From Thermoprotei archaeon (GTDB lineage Archaea > Thermoproteota > Thermoprotei > QMSL01 > B3-G16), in contig QMSL01000007.1 in the NCBI GenBank assembly GCA_003649665.1, positions 1-17,889 on the forward strand: DNA of 17,889 nucleotides, given 5' to 3'. Positions within the stretch are counted from its first letter, which is position 1. Each line of letters starts with the position of its first letter. The translations under genes and the position numbers were made by a program. Of this stretch, positions 1-6,620 are shown one piece after another. The notes beneath the pieces are model-generated. The model was given only the letters and a program-made list of their open reading frames with translations. It was not told the origin of the DNA and did no database searches.

Positions 1-93
1 CTGGAGAAGAAGGCCCTTAAGGCAAGAGAGAAGAGAATATTGATAGAGATCTTAGAGGAGAACTATAGGGAAATGCTAACCATAAGAGTGTGA
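1..93 (+). CDS. C-terminal 30 residues of an unrecognised protein (cut by window start)
   Basis: An open frame enters at base 1 and ends with TGA at 91-93. The 30 visible residues are strongly charged and helical (rich in K, R, E, L and I, ending TIRV), as in the terminal helix of many cytosolic proteins. No family can be named from so little. The next gene is on the opposite strand and converges on it, with an A/T-rich spacer carrying T-tracts on both strands. That the frame is coding is inferred from its amino-acid composition and from this convergent terminator arrangement. Confidence 0.55.
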   Translation: MEKKALKAREKRILIEILEENYREMLTIRV

Positions 94-102
94 GCGACAG
101 GA

Positions 103-125
103 AATGAATAAAAATAAAATTTTTT
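103..125. terminator. Bidirectional T-tract terminator between convergent genes
   Basis: On the plus strand six consecutive T residues (120-125) lie about 27 bases past the stop of the upstream gene. On the minus strand 103-119 reads as a long T-rich tract about 35 bases past the stop of the histone-like gene. Archaeal RNA polymerase terminates on such T-tracts without needing a hairpin, and no strong stem is seen here. Placement is by inspection only. Confidence 0.45.
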
Positions 126-155
126 AAGGGGGTCGTTAAGAGCTTGCTTTATACT

Positions 156-395
156 TTATTTTATGCTTGCAGTTAGGTCTGCGTATGCCTCCTTTATGTG
201 TCTGTCTAGTACTGTCTTGGTCTTCTTGGCAGCAGCAATTTCTATTGAGCGCTTTACTAGCTTCCTTGCGAAGTCTAGTGTTAGTTCGTGTGCTAGGCGC
301 TCAGCCTTTAGGCTCATTTTGGTTACTTGTGGATAGTCTCGCTTTAGTTCTTCAAAGAACCTTCTTATGCTCAGGGGTTGCCTCCTCTGGGGCAT
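156..395 (-). CDS. Archaeal histone-fold DNA-binding protein
   Basis: A 79-residue basic protein with the layout of a single histone fold: a basic N-terminal tail (MPQRRQPLS), a short helix (about 9-20), a long central helix (about 27-54, rich in A, L, K and R), a loop with a KTV motif matching the KT(I/V) of archaeal histone loop 2 (about 60-62), and a last helix (62-76). Family members form dimers or multimers that wrap and compact DNA. The ATG at 393-395 is chosen because GGTGAG (402-407) sits 6 bases before it and a TATA box lies about 39 bases before it; a GTG two codons upstream would overlap that ribosome-binding site. The tail and first helix differ from the usual 65-70-residue Euryarchaeal histones, so a divergent histone or another CBF/NF-Y-like histone-fold protein are both possible. 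Confidence 0.7.
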   Translation of the reverse strand: MPQRRQPLSIRRFFEELKRDYPQVTKMSLKAERLAHELTLDFARKLVKRSIEIAAAKKTKTVLDRHIKEAYADLTASIK

Positions 396-429
396 ATACA
401 CTCACCAATATGACTTTTATGCGGAGTGG

Positions 430-438
430 TTTATATAT
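430..438 (-). promoter_or_regulatory. TATA box of the histone-like gene
   Basis: The minus strand reads ATATATAAA here, centred about 39 bases before the chosen ATG. With the usual archaeal spacing of about 25 bases, transcription would start near 408, giving a leader of roughly 13 bases that just contains the GGTGAG ribosome-binding site. Confidence 0.6.
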
Positions 439-510
439 GTTTCTCTTAACAAGCGTCATAGGTAATGATGTCACTCCATGGTATGCTTCACTGAAGTCAT
501 TAACCGATGA

Positions 511-945
511 AAATCAAAAGAGGTCAAAGTAACTACCTATGATCCCTTTATCTCCATGATTACTCAATTAGACAAGATGTACACATGTGCTGTTTTGCAT
601 ACAGATGATAGGGCAATACTCTTTTCCTATACTAATGAGGCCGGCTTTACTTCACTCGATTCCTCATGAACTTACATATAGTAAGAGTGTATCAATAACA
701 AAAAGCAATGCAATAGGGAATGTAATTGCGAACTAAACATCCTTTCCCAAATGAGATTTTAGCATGCAGAACACTCTCTAAAGCACAGACGTCTTACATA
801 CTTAAATGAGACCATAAATGCGATTTCCGTTCTTAAATTCCAATGTGAAGATAAAAATTCTAAAGATGCTATAATGAACCTAATTAGAGAGGTTTCGCAT
901 ATTGCTATCGCTACTAATGACGAAAAGAGGCTTATAGGGAGATAA
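511..945 (+). pseudogene. Possible decayed small gene in an otherwise empty 570-base gap
   Basis: Between the histone promoter and the next gene (439-962) there is no intact gene. One plus-strand frame is open for 511-666, then broken by TGA (667), TAG (679) and TAA (682), open again to TAG (760), and open from 763 to TAA (943-945). The last piece encodes about 60 residues with a plausible soluble-protein composition, including the string HIAIATNDEKRLIGR, but no in-frame ATG, GTG or TTG near its beginning. An ATG at 556 could start a 37-residue peptide. Shared frame and protein-like ends suggest remains of a gene, but chance cannot be ruled out. No family was recognised, and the rest of the gap shows nothing. 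Confidence 0.2.
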
Positions 946-963
946 ACAATTTAAGGCTAAGCA

Positions 964-972
964 TTTTATATA
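964..972 (+). promoter_or_regulatory. TATA box of the phosphodiesterase gene
   Basis: TTTTATATA lies about 47 bases before the ATG at 1015. The predicted start of transcription is near 993, and the resulting short leader contains GAGGGAT (1004-1010), a ribosome-binding site 4 bases before the ATG. Confidence 0.55.
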
Positions 973-1014
973 CGTATCACGTCCCGCTCAGATTCGAGTA
1001 GCTGAGGGATTTAA

Positions 1015-2934
1015 ATGAGAAATGAGGTTAGAGAAGTCCTAGTAATAGGACTTGATGGCGCCATGTATTATTTCATCAAGCACTTTATTGATGAGGGAAT
1101 GTTACCTAATTTGGAGGCATTAGTTAATAATGGTGTAATAGCCGAGGCATTGCCCTGTCCTCCAACTGATACTCCAACAAATTGGACCACGATAGCTACA
1201 GGAGCATCTACGGCAACACATGGAGTCACTAGTTTTTACATTCACATACCAGGTGAACCTTTTGAACTTGGTCAGAAACTTAGGTCTAGAGGACAACTTA
1301 CTAAATATTGTAAGGCCGAGTACTTATGGAATGTTGCTGATAGATATGGAATACCTGCCCTAGTGTTGAATTATCCTGCATGTTGGCCAGGTAATATGAA
1401 GCATGGTTATGTATGTCTCTACACATGGTCCATGCCTGAGTCGGTTCCAAGAATAGTTAGTGGTGCACATGAGTACGTGATCACTATTAGTACTCCAGGA
1501 GTTAGGTTAGTTGATGGTAGTAGACTAGGACTATCAAGTGTAAAACCTGTGATAGCATTCAAAGTTCCTCTTAAAGGAGATCTTATCGAAGAAGAGGCCT
1601 TTGTGGAACTATACGCCATAGATCCTGACGGCTCAGGCTATAAAATAGCTATCCCAAGGAATAAAGGCTATGAAATAGTGGATATCGGGAGGTGGAGTGA
1701 TTGGATTCAGGTAAAGTTAAGGATTTCTGAAAGAGGTGGATGGGTTAGGACTAAGGGAGGAATTGTTAGATGCATGTTCAAGATTAAGCCTATTGAGCGT
1801 GTAGAAGATGGTATTAAGTTCATGAGGAGTGAGATATTTACAATTGAAGGATGGACTGATCCAGCAGGAATCGAGGAAGAAGTGCTAAGACACACGCATT
1901 ACTTAGGGGATGAGGAGGCGTTATTGGAGCCGAGAAGGAAGCTTGAGTACGATATCTTTGGAGAGGAAGCGAAGTTCTTAATTAGACAAAGAGTGCAAGC
2001 ATTGAGGTTGGTTAGAATGGCTAAGTTCTTCAAAGAGAAGATGAGATGGAGGCTCTGCTTTCTGCACTATCATATAATGGATAGTGTCAATCACAGGTTC
2101 TTAGGTTATCTTGATAAGAGATTCCCATTTTACGATGAGGATAAGGCCGAGTTGGCGTGGAAGTTCTATGAGGAGTCATATAAGATTGTTGATGAGTTCA
2201 TAGGCCTTCTTCTTAAGAAATGTGCATCTAACAATACATTGGTAGTCGTTGTCTCGGATCATGCTGCAGTACCGGCTTGGAGAACCGTGAACATACGTAG
2301 GATCTTTATAGACGAGGGGCTGCTCAAGTATAAGCGTGTTGAGGCTGGTACTTATTTGGTAGATTGGAAAGGGACTAAGGCATTTCCTTGGATAGAACCT
2401 CTCATGGTGTGGATAAATCTTAAGGGCAGGGATCCCCAAGGCGTAGTGCCGCCTGGGGAATATGAGGAGATAAGAGAACAGGTAATAGACGTGCTTCAGA
2501 ATTTAAAGGATCCGGAGACAGGAGATAGAATTGCGACAATGGTGCTCACAAGAGAGGAATCAGTCAATATTGGAATGGGAGATGAACGAACTGGAGATGT
2601 CATTTATTTCCTAAGGCCTCCATATACCATATGGTGTGGGCCCATAGAAGATCTACTTACGTATATGGCTACAGATAGGCACTTAGGTGAGGATTGGATC
2701 GTTAAAGATCAAATGAGAGTAACTGGAATACATGGTTATTATCTCCCAAATGAAAAAGTAGGCGATTTCTCAAATGCTGCAGTTCTAATTATGAGTGGGC
2801 CTGGTGTTGAAAGAGGAGTTGAGTTAAGGAGATTCGTGAAGCTAATGGACGTAGCTCCTACAATAGCTCACCTGATGAACATACCGCCACCAAAAGATAA
2901 TGAGGGACGTGTATTGTACGAAATACTGGTATAA
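1015..2934 (+). CDS. Alkaline-phosphatase-superfamily type I phosphodiesterase / nucleotide pyrophosphatase-like enzyme
   Basis: A 639-residue cytosolic enzyme predicted to hydrolyse phosphodiester or pyrophosphate bonds with two bound metal ions. The superfamily landmarks are in order: metal-binding Asp14 in VIGLDGA; the nucleophile region PTDTPTNW (50-57) with Thr53 the probable nucleophile and Asn56 conserved, followed by TIATG and THG; Asp356 and His360 in HIMDSVNH; Asp415-His416 in VVSDHA; and His573 in GIHGYYLP. There is no signal peptide. An insert of about 200 residues (roughly 130-330) between the first and second metal-site blocks probably sets substrate choice. The start is supported by GAGGGAT 4 bases upstream. 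It stands alone with its own promoter and converges on the glycosidase gene. The true substrate (nucleotide-sugar, phospholipid head group or other) cannot be read from the sequence. Confidence 0.85.
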   Translation: MRNEVREVLVIGLDGAMYYFIKHFIDEGMLPNLEALVNNGVIAEALPCPPTDTPTNWTTIATGASTATHGVTSFYIHIPGEPFELGQKLRSRGQLTKYCKAEYLWNVADRYGIPALVLNYPACWPGNMKHGYVCLYTWSMPESVPRIVSGAHEYVITISTPGVRLVDGSRLGLSSVKPVIAFKVPLKGDLIEEEAFVELYAIDPDGSGYKIAIPRNKGYEIVDIGRWSDWIQVKLRISERGGWVRTKGGIVRCMFKIKPIERVEDGIKFMRSEIFTIEGWTDPAGIEEEVLRHTHYLGDEEALLEPRRKLEYDIFGEEAKFLIRQRVQALRLVRMAKFFKEKMRWRLCFLHYHIMDSVNHRFLGYLDKRFPFYDEDKAELAWKFYEESYKIVDEFIGLLLKKCASNNTLVVVVSDHAAVPAWRTVNIRRIFIDEGLLKYKRVEAGTYLVDWKGTKAFPWIEPLMVWINLKGRDPQGVVPPGEYEEIREQVIDVLQNLKDPETGDRIATMVLTREESVNIGMGDERTGDVIYFLRPPYTIWCGPIEDLLTYMATDRHLGEDWIVKDQMRVTGIHGYYLPNEKVGDFSNAAVLIMSGPGVERGVELRRFVKLMDVAPTIAHLMNIPPPKDNEGRVLYEILV

Positions 2935-2962
2935 AAACTAAATCGATAATATCATGATGCAT

Positions 2963-2986
2963 ATTACCGTACGGTAATGTATTTTT
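2963..2986 (+). terminator. Palindrome plus T-tract at the end of the phosphodiesterase gene
   Basis: ATTACCGTACGGTAAT (2963-2978) is a perfect 16-base palindrome that can form a 6-bp stem with a GTAC loop, followed by five T residues (2982-2986) on the plus strand. It lies 28 bases past the phosphodiesterase stop and includes the stop codon of the convergent glycosidase gene. It resembles an intrinsic terminator for the plus-strand gene. A binding site for a dimeric protein is the alternative. Confidence 0.4.
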
Positions 2987-5648
2987 CAACCCTAACCCCA
3001 CTGACTATCTCAGTTACTACGATACGCCATTTACCAGGCTTATCGTTTAACGCAAATGGGATTGTTATGTATGCTTTACCGTTTTTCGCGAAAAAGTTAC
3101 CTGAGTAGTAGTCAACGAAGTTACCATCAGGATCAAATACATCCACTCGAAATACAGTATCACTATAATCCTCAGGATCACGTACTACTTGAATAGTGAT
3201 ATAAAGGACATCACCTCGTCTACAGGAATTACTTGAGATTACATTCACTGCTCTTACCCTATAGGGAAGAAGGGCAAGAATTACCGGCTCATAACCAGGT
3301 AACGTAAGTGTGACCTCATTAGTAAATCCCAGGTATCTCTTGCCCCTTACATCATAGACATGAACTTCATCAGGCCATCGTACTTTAATTTCCCTACTCC
3401 TAAAGAAGGATCTCTCAGTCGCCTCTACATCTTCAACTTGACCTAACTCAGAGATCCTTATGGTAGGATTATTTATGAGAGCAAGATAGACTGCGTTATT
3501 ACACCTATATCTTATTACTTCAACACCAACAACGCGATTTCCTTTACAATCAGTTACAATGTATCTTGGCACTATATTAGCTAATGCAAATATTCTCCTA
3601 AAGAGTTCTCTAAGACCCTCACCTTTGCCTCTTATCCTTAACAAGTAATAGTCAGTAAGATCTGCATTGAGATATATAGCAATACCCTTTCCATACGGTC
3701 TCACGATAACTGCAGGGATTCTATCAATAAAGGCTAACGGAACTCCTTCTGAGGCTTCTATATTGCCTTCTAATGGAGGGACTTCAAGTTTAATCCCCTT
3801 TACTTTAAGGCCTTCATAATCCCTACAAATTATTATTTCGCCTTTAGGAAGTCTACGTTGACTAGTACGCTTTATGCCAAAGAGATCATCAAGGAGACCC
3901 TTTTCTAGAGTTTTGCAATGTTCATCCATAAGACCTACCATTCCATCGACTATGAGTATACCGCCATTTTCCACGAATTTACGAATTTCCTCAGCTTCCC
4001 TTGGACTTATTGCAATGGAACTGGGCATTATGAATACTTTATAACCCTTACCTATGAGTTCACCCCGTTCAACTTGTTCGTAGGATATGAAATCATATTG
4101 TAAACCTAAATCCTCAATTAGCTTAGTTATGCTCTCCCTTAGCTTTAAAAACCTAGATTTAGTCCTCTCATCAGTATTAGTACGTCTCAGCCAGTCCTCA
4201 TTCATGGTCTCTAGTATCCAGTGTGCATGAATGCTTGGGTGAGAGTAATGGATCGCTATTGGATCTACTTCAAAGTCTGCATGGGATAGTAGTTTAACTA
4301 TGCCACTCCTAAGCTCTAGGAAGGTCTCTTTCATCTCCAATCCTCCTTTTCCAAATTCCAGTGATGGCTCTACCACATAGCGTGTTCCCTTTGCATCATC
4401 GTAATCCCATAATATGACGCCCTTATCGCCATGAAGCATGTGATACCATAGCAACCATTTAGCTCTATTGCCCGTCTCAAATAGAGTTATGAAGCATATC
4501 ATGTTCTTACCAGCAAACGAGCGGATCATCTCCCTATTGTTCCCGATGTTATATGGTTCCACAAAATCCATAACTTGACATAATCTCCACCAATCATAGC
4601 CACCGTAGGCGCTGGGCATTTGCGCACCAGTTATCCCTATTGGTCTTGTATTATCTAATTCCATTATCCATTCTCTACATCTCTGAATGGCCCTAGCGAA
4701 CGTTATCTCCATGAACGTCCTATGATCAGCCCAAGGGGAGAAATTTCCATCTTTCCGCTTTCTAACTTCATCAACCGTCATGGGTACTACTTCATCCCAG
4801 GTCTTAAAATTAGTTCCCCATTCTTCATTTAACTTCTCTAAAGTTCCATATACTGATCTTAACCATGCCCTAAACTCCCTTAGACAATGATCCGAGAAGC
4901 AGAAATCAAAGGCCCCAACTAGATCGCCTATGCCTGCCTCATCAGATATATCGTACCATAGCGGGCCATATCCTTTAAATCTACTTACTAAGTCTTGAAT
5001 TATTTCCTTATATTTCGCCATCATGACGGGATCGTTAAGGCATCTCTTCCTACGTAACAGTCGCTTATCACGCGTCCTAGCATATTCCTGTCTTAATATC
5101 TGCCATTCCAAGCCCTTACGACCAGTCTGATGATAGAAAGCAAGCCATTTAGGCACCATCTGGCATAAGTAGAAGCGTAAGTTAGCATTAAGGAGACCAT
5201 CTAATGGTGGATTTGGACAATGAGCCATGCCAGCGTTTATGCCTAGTTCCTTTATCTTCTCGAAGTAACCAGGCGTCCTCCCAGGATTCCATATGAGAAC
5301 TACATAATCATCCCAAGGATCAGGATCAGGAGTCACTATGAACTCTAACTTACGTTCATCAAAAAGGACTTTGCGATCATTGTCATAAACCCTACATATT
5401 ATGTAGTTCCTGATAGTTAATGGATTATCCAATTGGAAGCTAAAGGGGATGTATTCGTTATTAGGAAGGCGCTCCTCCATTACTAGCCGCTTAACCAATC
5501 TACCATAGACATCTATCCAATTAATTTCAGTAATAACCTTAAGCGATGCATTAGTGATAAAGGTAAGCCTTCCCCTAAGCTCCTCGCCTCGTCTATAGAA
5601 AAACTTCTCAAGCTCTAAAACTATATTTACCTTAATATCTCCCTGCAA
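2964..5648 (-). CDS. GH42-type beta-galactosidase-like glycoside hydrolase
   Basis: An 894-residue protein with the GH42 layout: an N-terminal beta-sandwich (about 1-105), a TIM-barrel catalytic domain (about 110-460), the flavodoxin-like trimerisation domain (about 460-690) with the GYKVFIMPSS and FVENGGILIVDG strands, and C-terminal beta domains. GH42 hallmarks are FCFSDHC and EFRAWL followed by YGTLEKLNEEWGTNF. The likely acid/base is Glu237 in SDEAG, where the family usually has Asn-Glu, and the likely nucleophile is Glu391 in LFETG. There is no signal peptide, so it should act in the cytosol on imported or internal galactosides or related glycosides. The start is a TTG with GTGGGAG immediately upstream and no better upstream codon. 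The extra N- and C-terminal beta domains make it longer than typical GH42 enzymes (650-700 residues); exact substrate is unknown. Confidence 0.8.
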   Translation of the reverse strand: MQGDIKVNIVLELEKFFYRRGEELRGRLTFITNASLKVITEINWIDVYGRLVKRLVMEERLPNNEYIPFSFQLDNPLTIRNYIICRVYDNDRKVLFDERKLEFIVTPDPDPWDDYVVLIWNPGRTPGYFEKIKELGINAGMAHCPNPPLDGLLNANLRFYLCQMVPKWLAFYHQTGRKGLEWQILRQEYARTRDKRLLRRKRCLNDPVMMAKYKEIIQDLVSRFKGYGPLWYDISDEAGIGDLVGAFDFCFSDHCLREFRAWLRSVYGTLEKLNEEWGTNFKTWDEVVPMTVDEVRKRKDGNFSPWADHRTFMEITFARAIQRCREWIMELDNTRPIGITGAQMPSAYGGYDWWRLCQVMDFVEPYNIGNNREMIRSFAGKNMICFITLFETGNRAKWLLWYHMLHGDKGVILWDYDDAKGTRYVVEPSLEFGKGGLEMKETFLELRSGIVKLLSHADFEVDPIAIHYSHPSIHAHWILETMNEDWLRRTNTDERTKSRFLKLRESITKLIEDLGLQYDFISYEQVERGELIGKGYKVFIMPSSIAISPREAEEIRKFVENGGILIVDGMVGLMDEHCKTLEKGLLDDLFGIKRTSQRRLPKGEIIICRDYEGLKVKGIKLEVPPLEGNIEASEGVPLAFIDRIPAVIVRPYGKGIAIYLNADLTDYYLLRIRGKGEGLRELFRRIFALANIVPRYIVTDCKGNRVVGVEVIRYRCNNAVYLALINNPTIRISELGQVEDVEATERSFFRSREIKVRWPDEVHVYDVRGKRYLGFTNEVTLTLPGYEPVILALLPYRVRAVNVISSNSCRRGDVLYITIQVVRDPEDYSDTVFRVDVFDPDGNFVDYYSGNFFAKNGKAYITIPFALNDKPGKWRIVVTEIVSGVRVEKYITVR

Positions 5649-5724
5649 ACTCCCACAGTGATTCTTTAAAGGCCTGTCTGAATTTAATGCTTAACTTTAG
5701 AACTACACATCTAATGCTGTCTCG

Positions 5725-5733
5725 TTTTATATA
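5725..5733 (-). promoter_or_regulatory. TATA box of the glycosidase gene
   Basis: The minus strand reads TATATAAAA, predicting transcription from about 5703 and a leader of some 55 bases before the TTG at 5648. The rest of the spacer up to the tRNA-Val gene (5734-5930) shows no further feature. Confidence 0.5.
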
Positions 5734-5930
5734 GTTTAGGCGACTATTGTTAAAATCGTGCAAGAGTTCTAGATAACGTAAGCATCCAGTAGATCATGAA
5801 ATTTATGAGAATACTGCATAATGTTATGAGACCATTAGCTTAAAATAGGATTAAGGTTTACGAGAATTACATCAGCTAATAACGATGTACTAAGAACTTT
5901 AGAGGGCCTATTCATTGTCTAGAAATGGTA

Positions 5931-6009
5931 TGGTGGGCCCGCCGGGATTTGAACCCGGGACCTCCGCCTCGTCAGAGCGGCGTCCTAGGCCGGGCTAGAC
6001 CACGGGCCC
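5931..6009 (-). tRNA. tRNA-Val(GAC)
   Basis: Read on the minus strand this folds as a full cloverleaf: a 7-bp acceptor stem (GGGCCCG with CGGGCCC), a D arm with GTCT/GGAC, an anticodon stem CCGCT/GGCGG closing the loop CTGACGA (anticodon GAC, reads GTC for valine), variable AGGTC, a T arm CCGGG-TTCAAAT-CCCGG, discriminator A and an encoded CCA (5931-5933). It is uninterrupted and 79 bases long because of an 11-base D loop. The last anticodon-stem pair is a T-G wobble. Confidence 0.95.
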
Positions 6010-6025
6010 TTTACGTCAATAAGAG

Positions 6026-6032
6026 TATTTAA
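6026..6032 (-). promoter_or_regulatory. Candidate TATA box of tRNA-Val
   Basis: The minus strand reads TTAAATA about 20 bases before the tRNA 5' end. A second A/T-rich element (ATTAAAAA, around 6040-6047) is an equally possible site, so the assignment is tentative. Confidence 0.35.
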
Positions 6033-6084
6033 CTAGTAGTTTTTAATCGTTACTCTCCTTTGCTCATTTTAAACGATATCTCAA

Positions 6085-6092
6085 AATTTATA
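6085..6092 (+). promoter_or_regulatory. TATA box ahead of the micro-ORF and tRNA-Glu
   Basis: AATTTATA is centred about 32 bases before the ATG at 6121, predicting transcription starting near 6114. That gives an almost leaderless transcript for the micro-ORF, which could continue into tRNA-Glu. Confidence 0.45.
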
Positions 6093-6120
6093 GTTTAATA
6101 TTATCTCGACATGGATTCCC

Positions 6121-6213
6121 ATGCCACCAGTAAAGAGAATACTATGGTATAGAGCTAAGCCGCACATACCATCGAATGACGTCTCTAAGAGGAAAAACGC
6201 GAAAAGCAAATAA
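6121..6213 (+). CDS. Very basic 30-residue micro-protein, unrecognised
   Basis: ATG at 6121 to TAA at 6211-6213 encodes 30 residues beginning MPPVKRILWYRAKPHIPSND and continuing with a Lys/Arg/Asn/Ser-rich tail ending KSK. It has about nine basic residues and one acidic residue. A TATA box at the right distance for a near-leaderless message lies just upstream, and the frame ends 23 bases before tRNA-Glu. Size and charge resemble the tiny archaeal ribosomal proteins that wrap rRNA, but it does not match L39e, L41e or S30e as I know them. Coding status is an inference from promoter placement and composition, and the function is unknown. Confidence 0.45.
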   Translation: MPPVKRILWYRAKPHIPSNDVSKRKNAKSK

Positions 6214-6236
6214 CTATCTATTTCCTATATTCTTAT

Positions 6237-6360
6237 GCCCCGGCCAGCTTTGGGCTGCACCGGGCGCCGCCAGTCTTGGCGTCATCCGGTCGTCTAGCCC
6301 GGTTAAGGATGTCGGCCTTTCGAGCCGAGGACCCGGGTTCAAATCCCGGCCGGGGCACCA
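6237..6360 (+). tRNA. tRNA-Glu(TTC) with an apparent intron in the acceptor-stem region
   Basis: The 3' part (6290-6360) gives the D arm, an anticodon stem TCGGC/GCCGA with loop CTTTCGA (anticodon TTC, reads GAA), the T arm CCGGG-TTCAAAT-CCCGG, the acceptor strand CCGGGGC, discriminator A and an encoded CCA. Directly before position 8 the DNA reads ATCCGG, which pairs over only four bases. The perfect partner GCCCCGG lies 46 bases further upstream at 6237-6243. Removing 46 bases (6244-6289, or any of four equivalent shifts because CCGG occurs at both ends) restores a perfect 7-bp stem and a 78-base mature tRNA. One shift (cuts after 6240 and 6286) offers a 4-bp GGCC/GGTC helix like the centre of a bulge-helix-bulge splice motif. 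The intron contains a CGCCA/TGGCG hairpin. There is no intron at the canonical site after the anticodon. Confidence 0.9.
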
Positions 6361-6556
6361 ATATATTTCTCATAATGAATTCCTTCCGGAGTATTCGTTA
6401 TAGCTATGACTTTTCATGCGTTGTGTGCTTAAGTCAGCTTATAGTACCTCTATAAGGGCCTTTTAGTAGATCTTCAAGAGTTATGAGTAGGGCTAGAGCG
6501 GCTAGGGTATAGCTATCAAGACTGTATGATATATGGTCTGATACAACTGTAGATGC

Positions 6557-6564
6557 TTAAATAT
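6557..6564 (+). promoter_or_regulatory. TATA box of the AbrB-PhoU gene
   Basis: TTAAATAT lies here and a second A/T-rich element, TAAATATA, at 6568-6575. Either predicts transcription starting downstream of the ATG at 6576 (near 6586-6597), which argues that this ATG is not the start and supports the TTG at 6621. The preceding spacer (6361-6556) shows nothing else recognisable. Confidence 0.5.
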
Positions 6565-6608
6565 GACTAAATATAATGTGGATAATTGAGCGTTTAGTTT
6601 TTCGCTAC

Positions 6609-6617
6609 GAGGGGGAG
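6609..6617 (+). promoter_or_regulatory. Ribosome-binding site that sets the TTG start at 6621
   Basis: GAGGGGGAG, strongly complementary to the 16S rRNA 3' end, lies 3 bases before TTG at 6621. No comparable element precedes the in-frame ATG at 6576. Confidence 0.6.
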
Positions 6618-6620
6618 ATT

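Noticed and set aside
455..530. Second C/D box-like arrangement (ATGATGT, CTGA and CGATGA motifs)
   Set aside because: The spacer between the C-like and D'-like boxes is too long (over 20 bases), there is no terminal D box and no closing stem.
167..532. 121-codon open frame on the plus strand opposite the histone-like gene
   Set aside because: It is the antisense of the histone-like gene for two thirds of its length, has no promoter or ribosome-binding site, and its Leu/Ser/Val-rich product has no recognisable pattern.
6284..6360. tRNA-Glu read as an intron-less gene beginning just upstream of the D arm
   Set aside because: The acceptor stem would have only four pairs, while a perfect seven-base partner lies 46 bases upstream.
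6176..6403. 75-codon open frame running through tRNA-Glu
   Set aside because: It covers the tRNA gene and its intron, which explains the openness through high G+C. It has no ribosome-binding site and overlaps the better supported micro-ORF.
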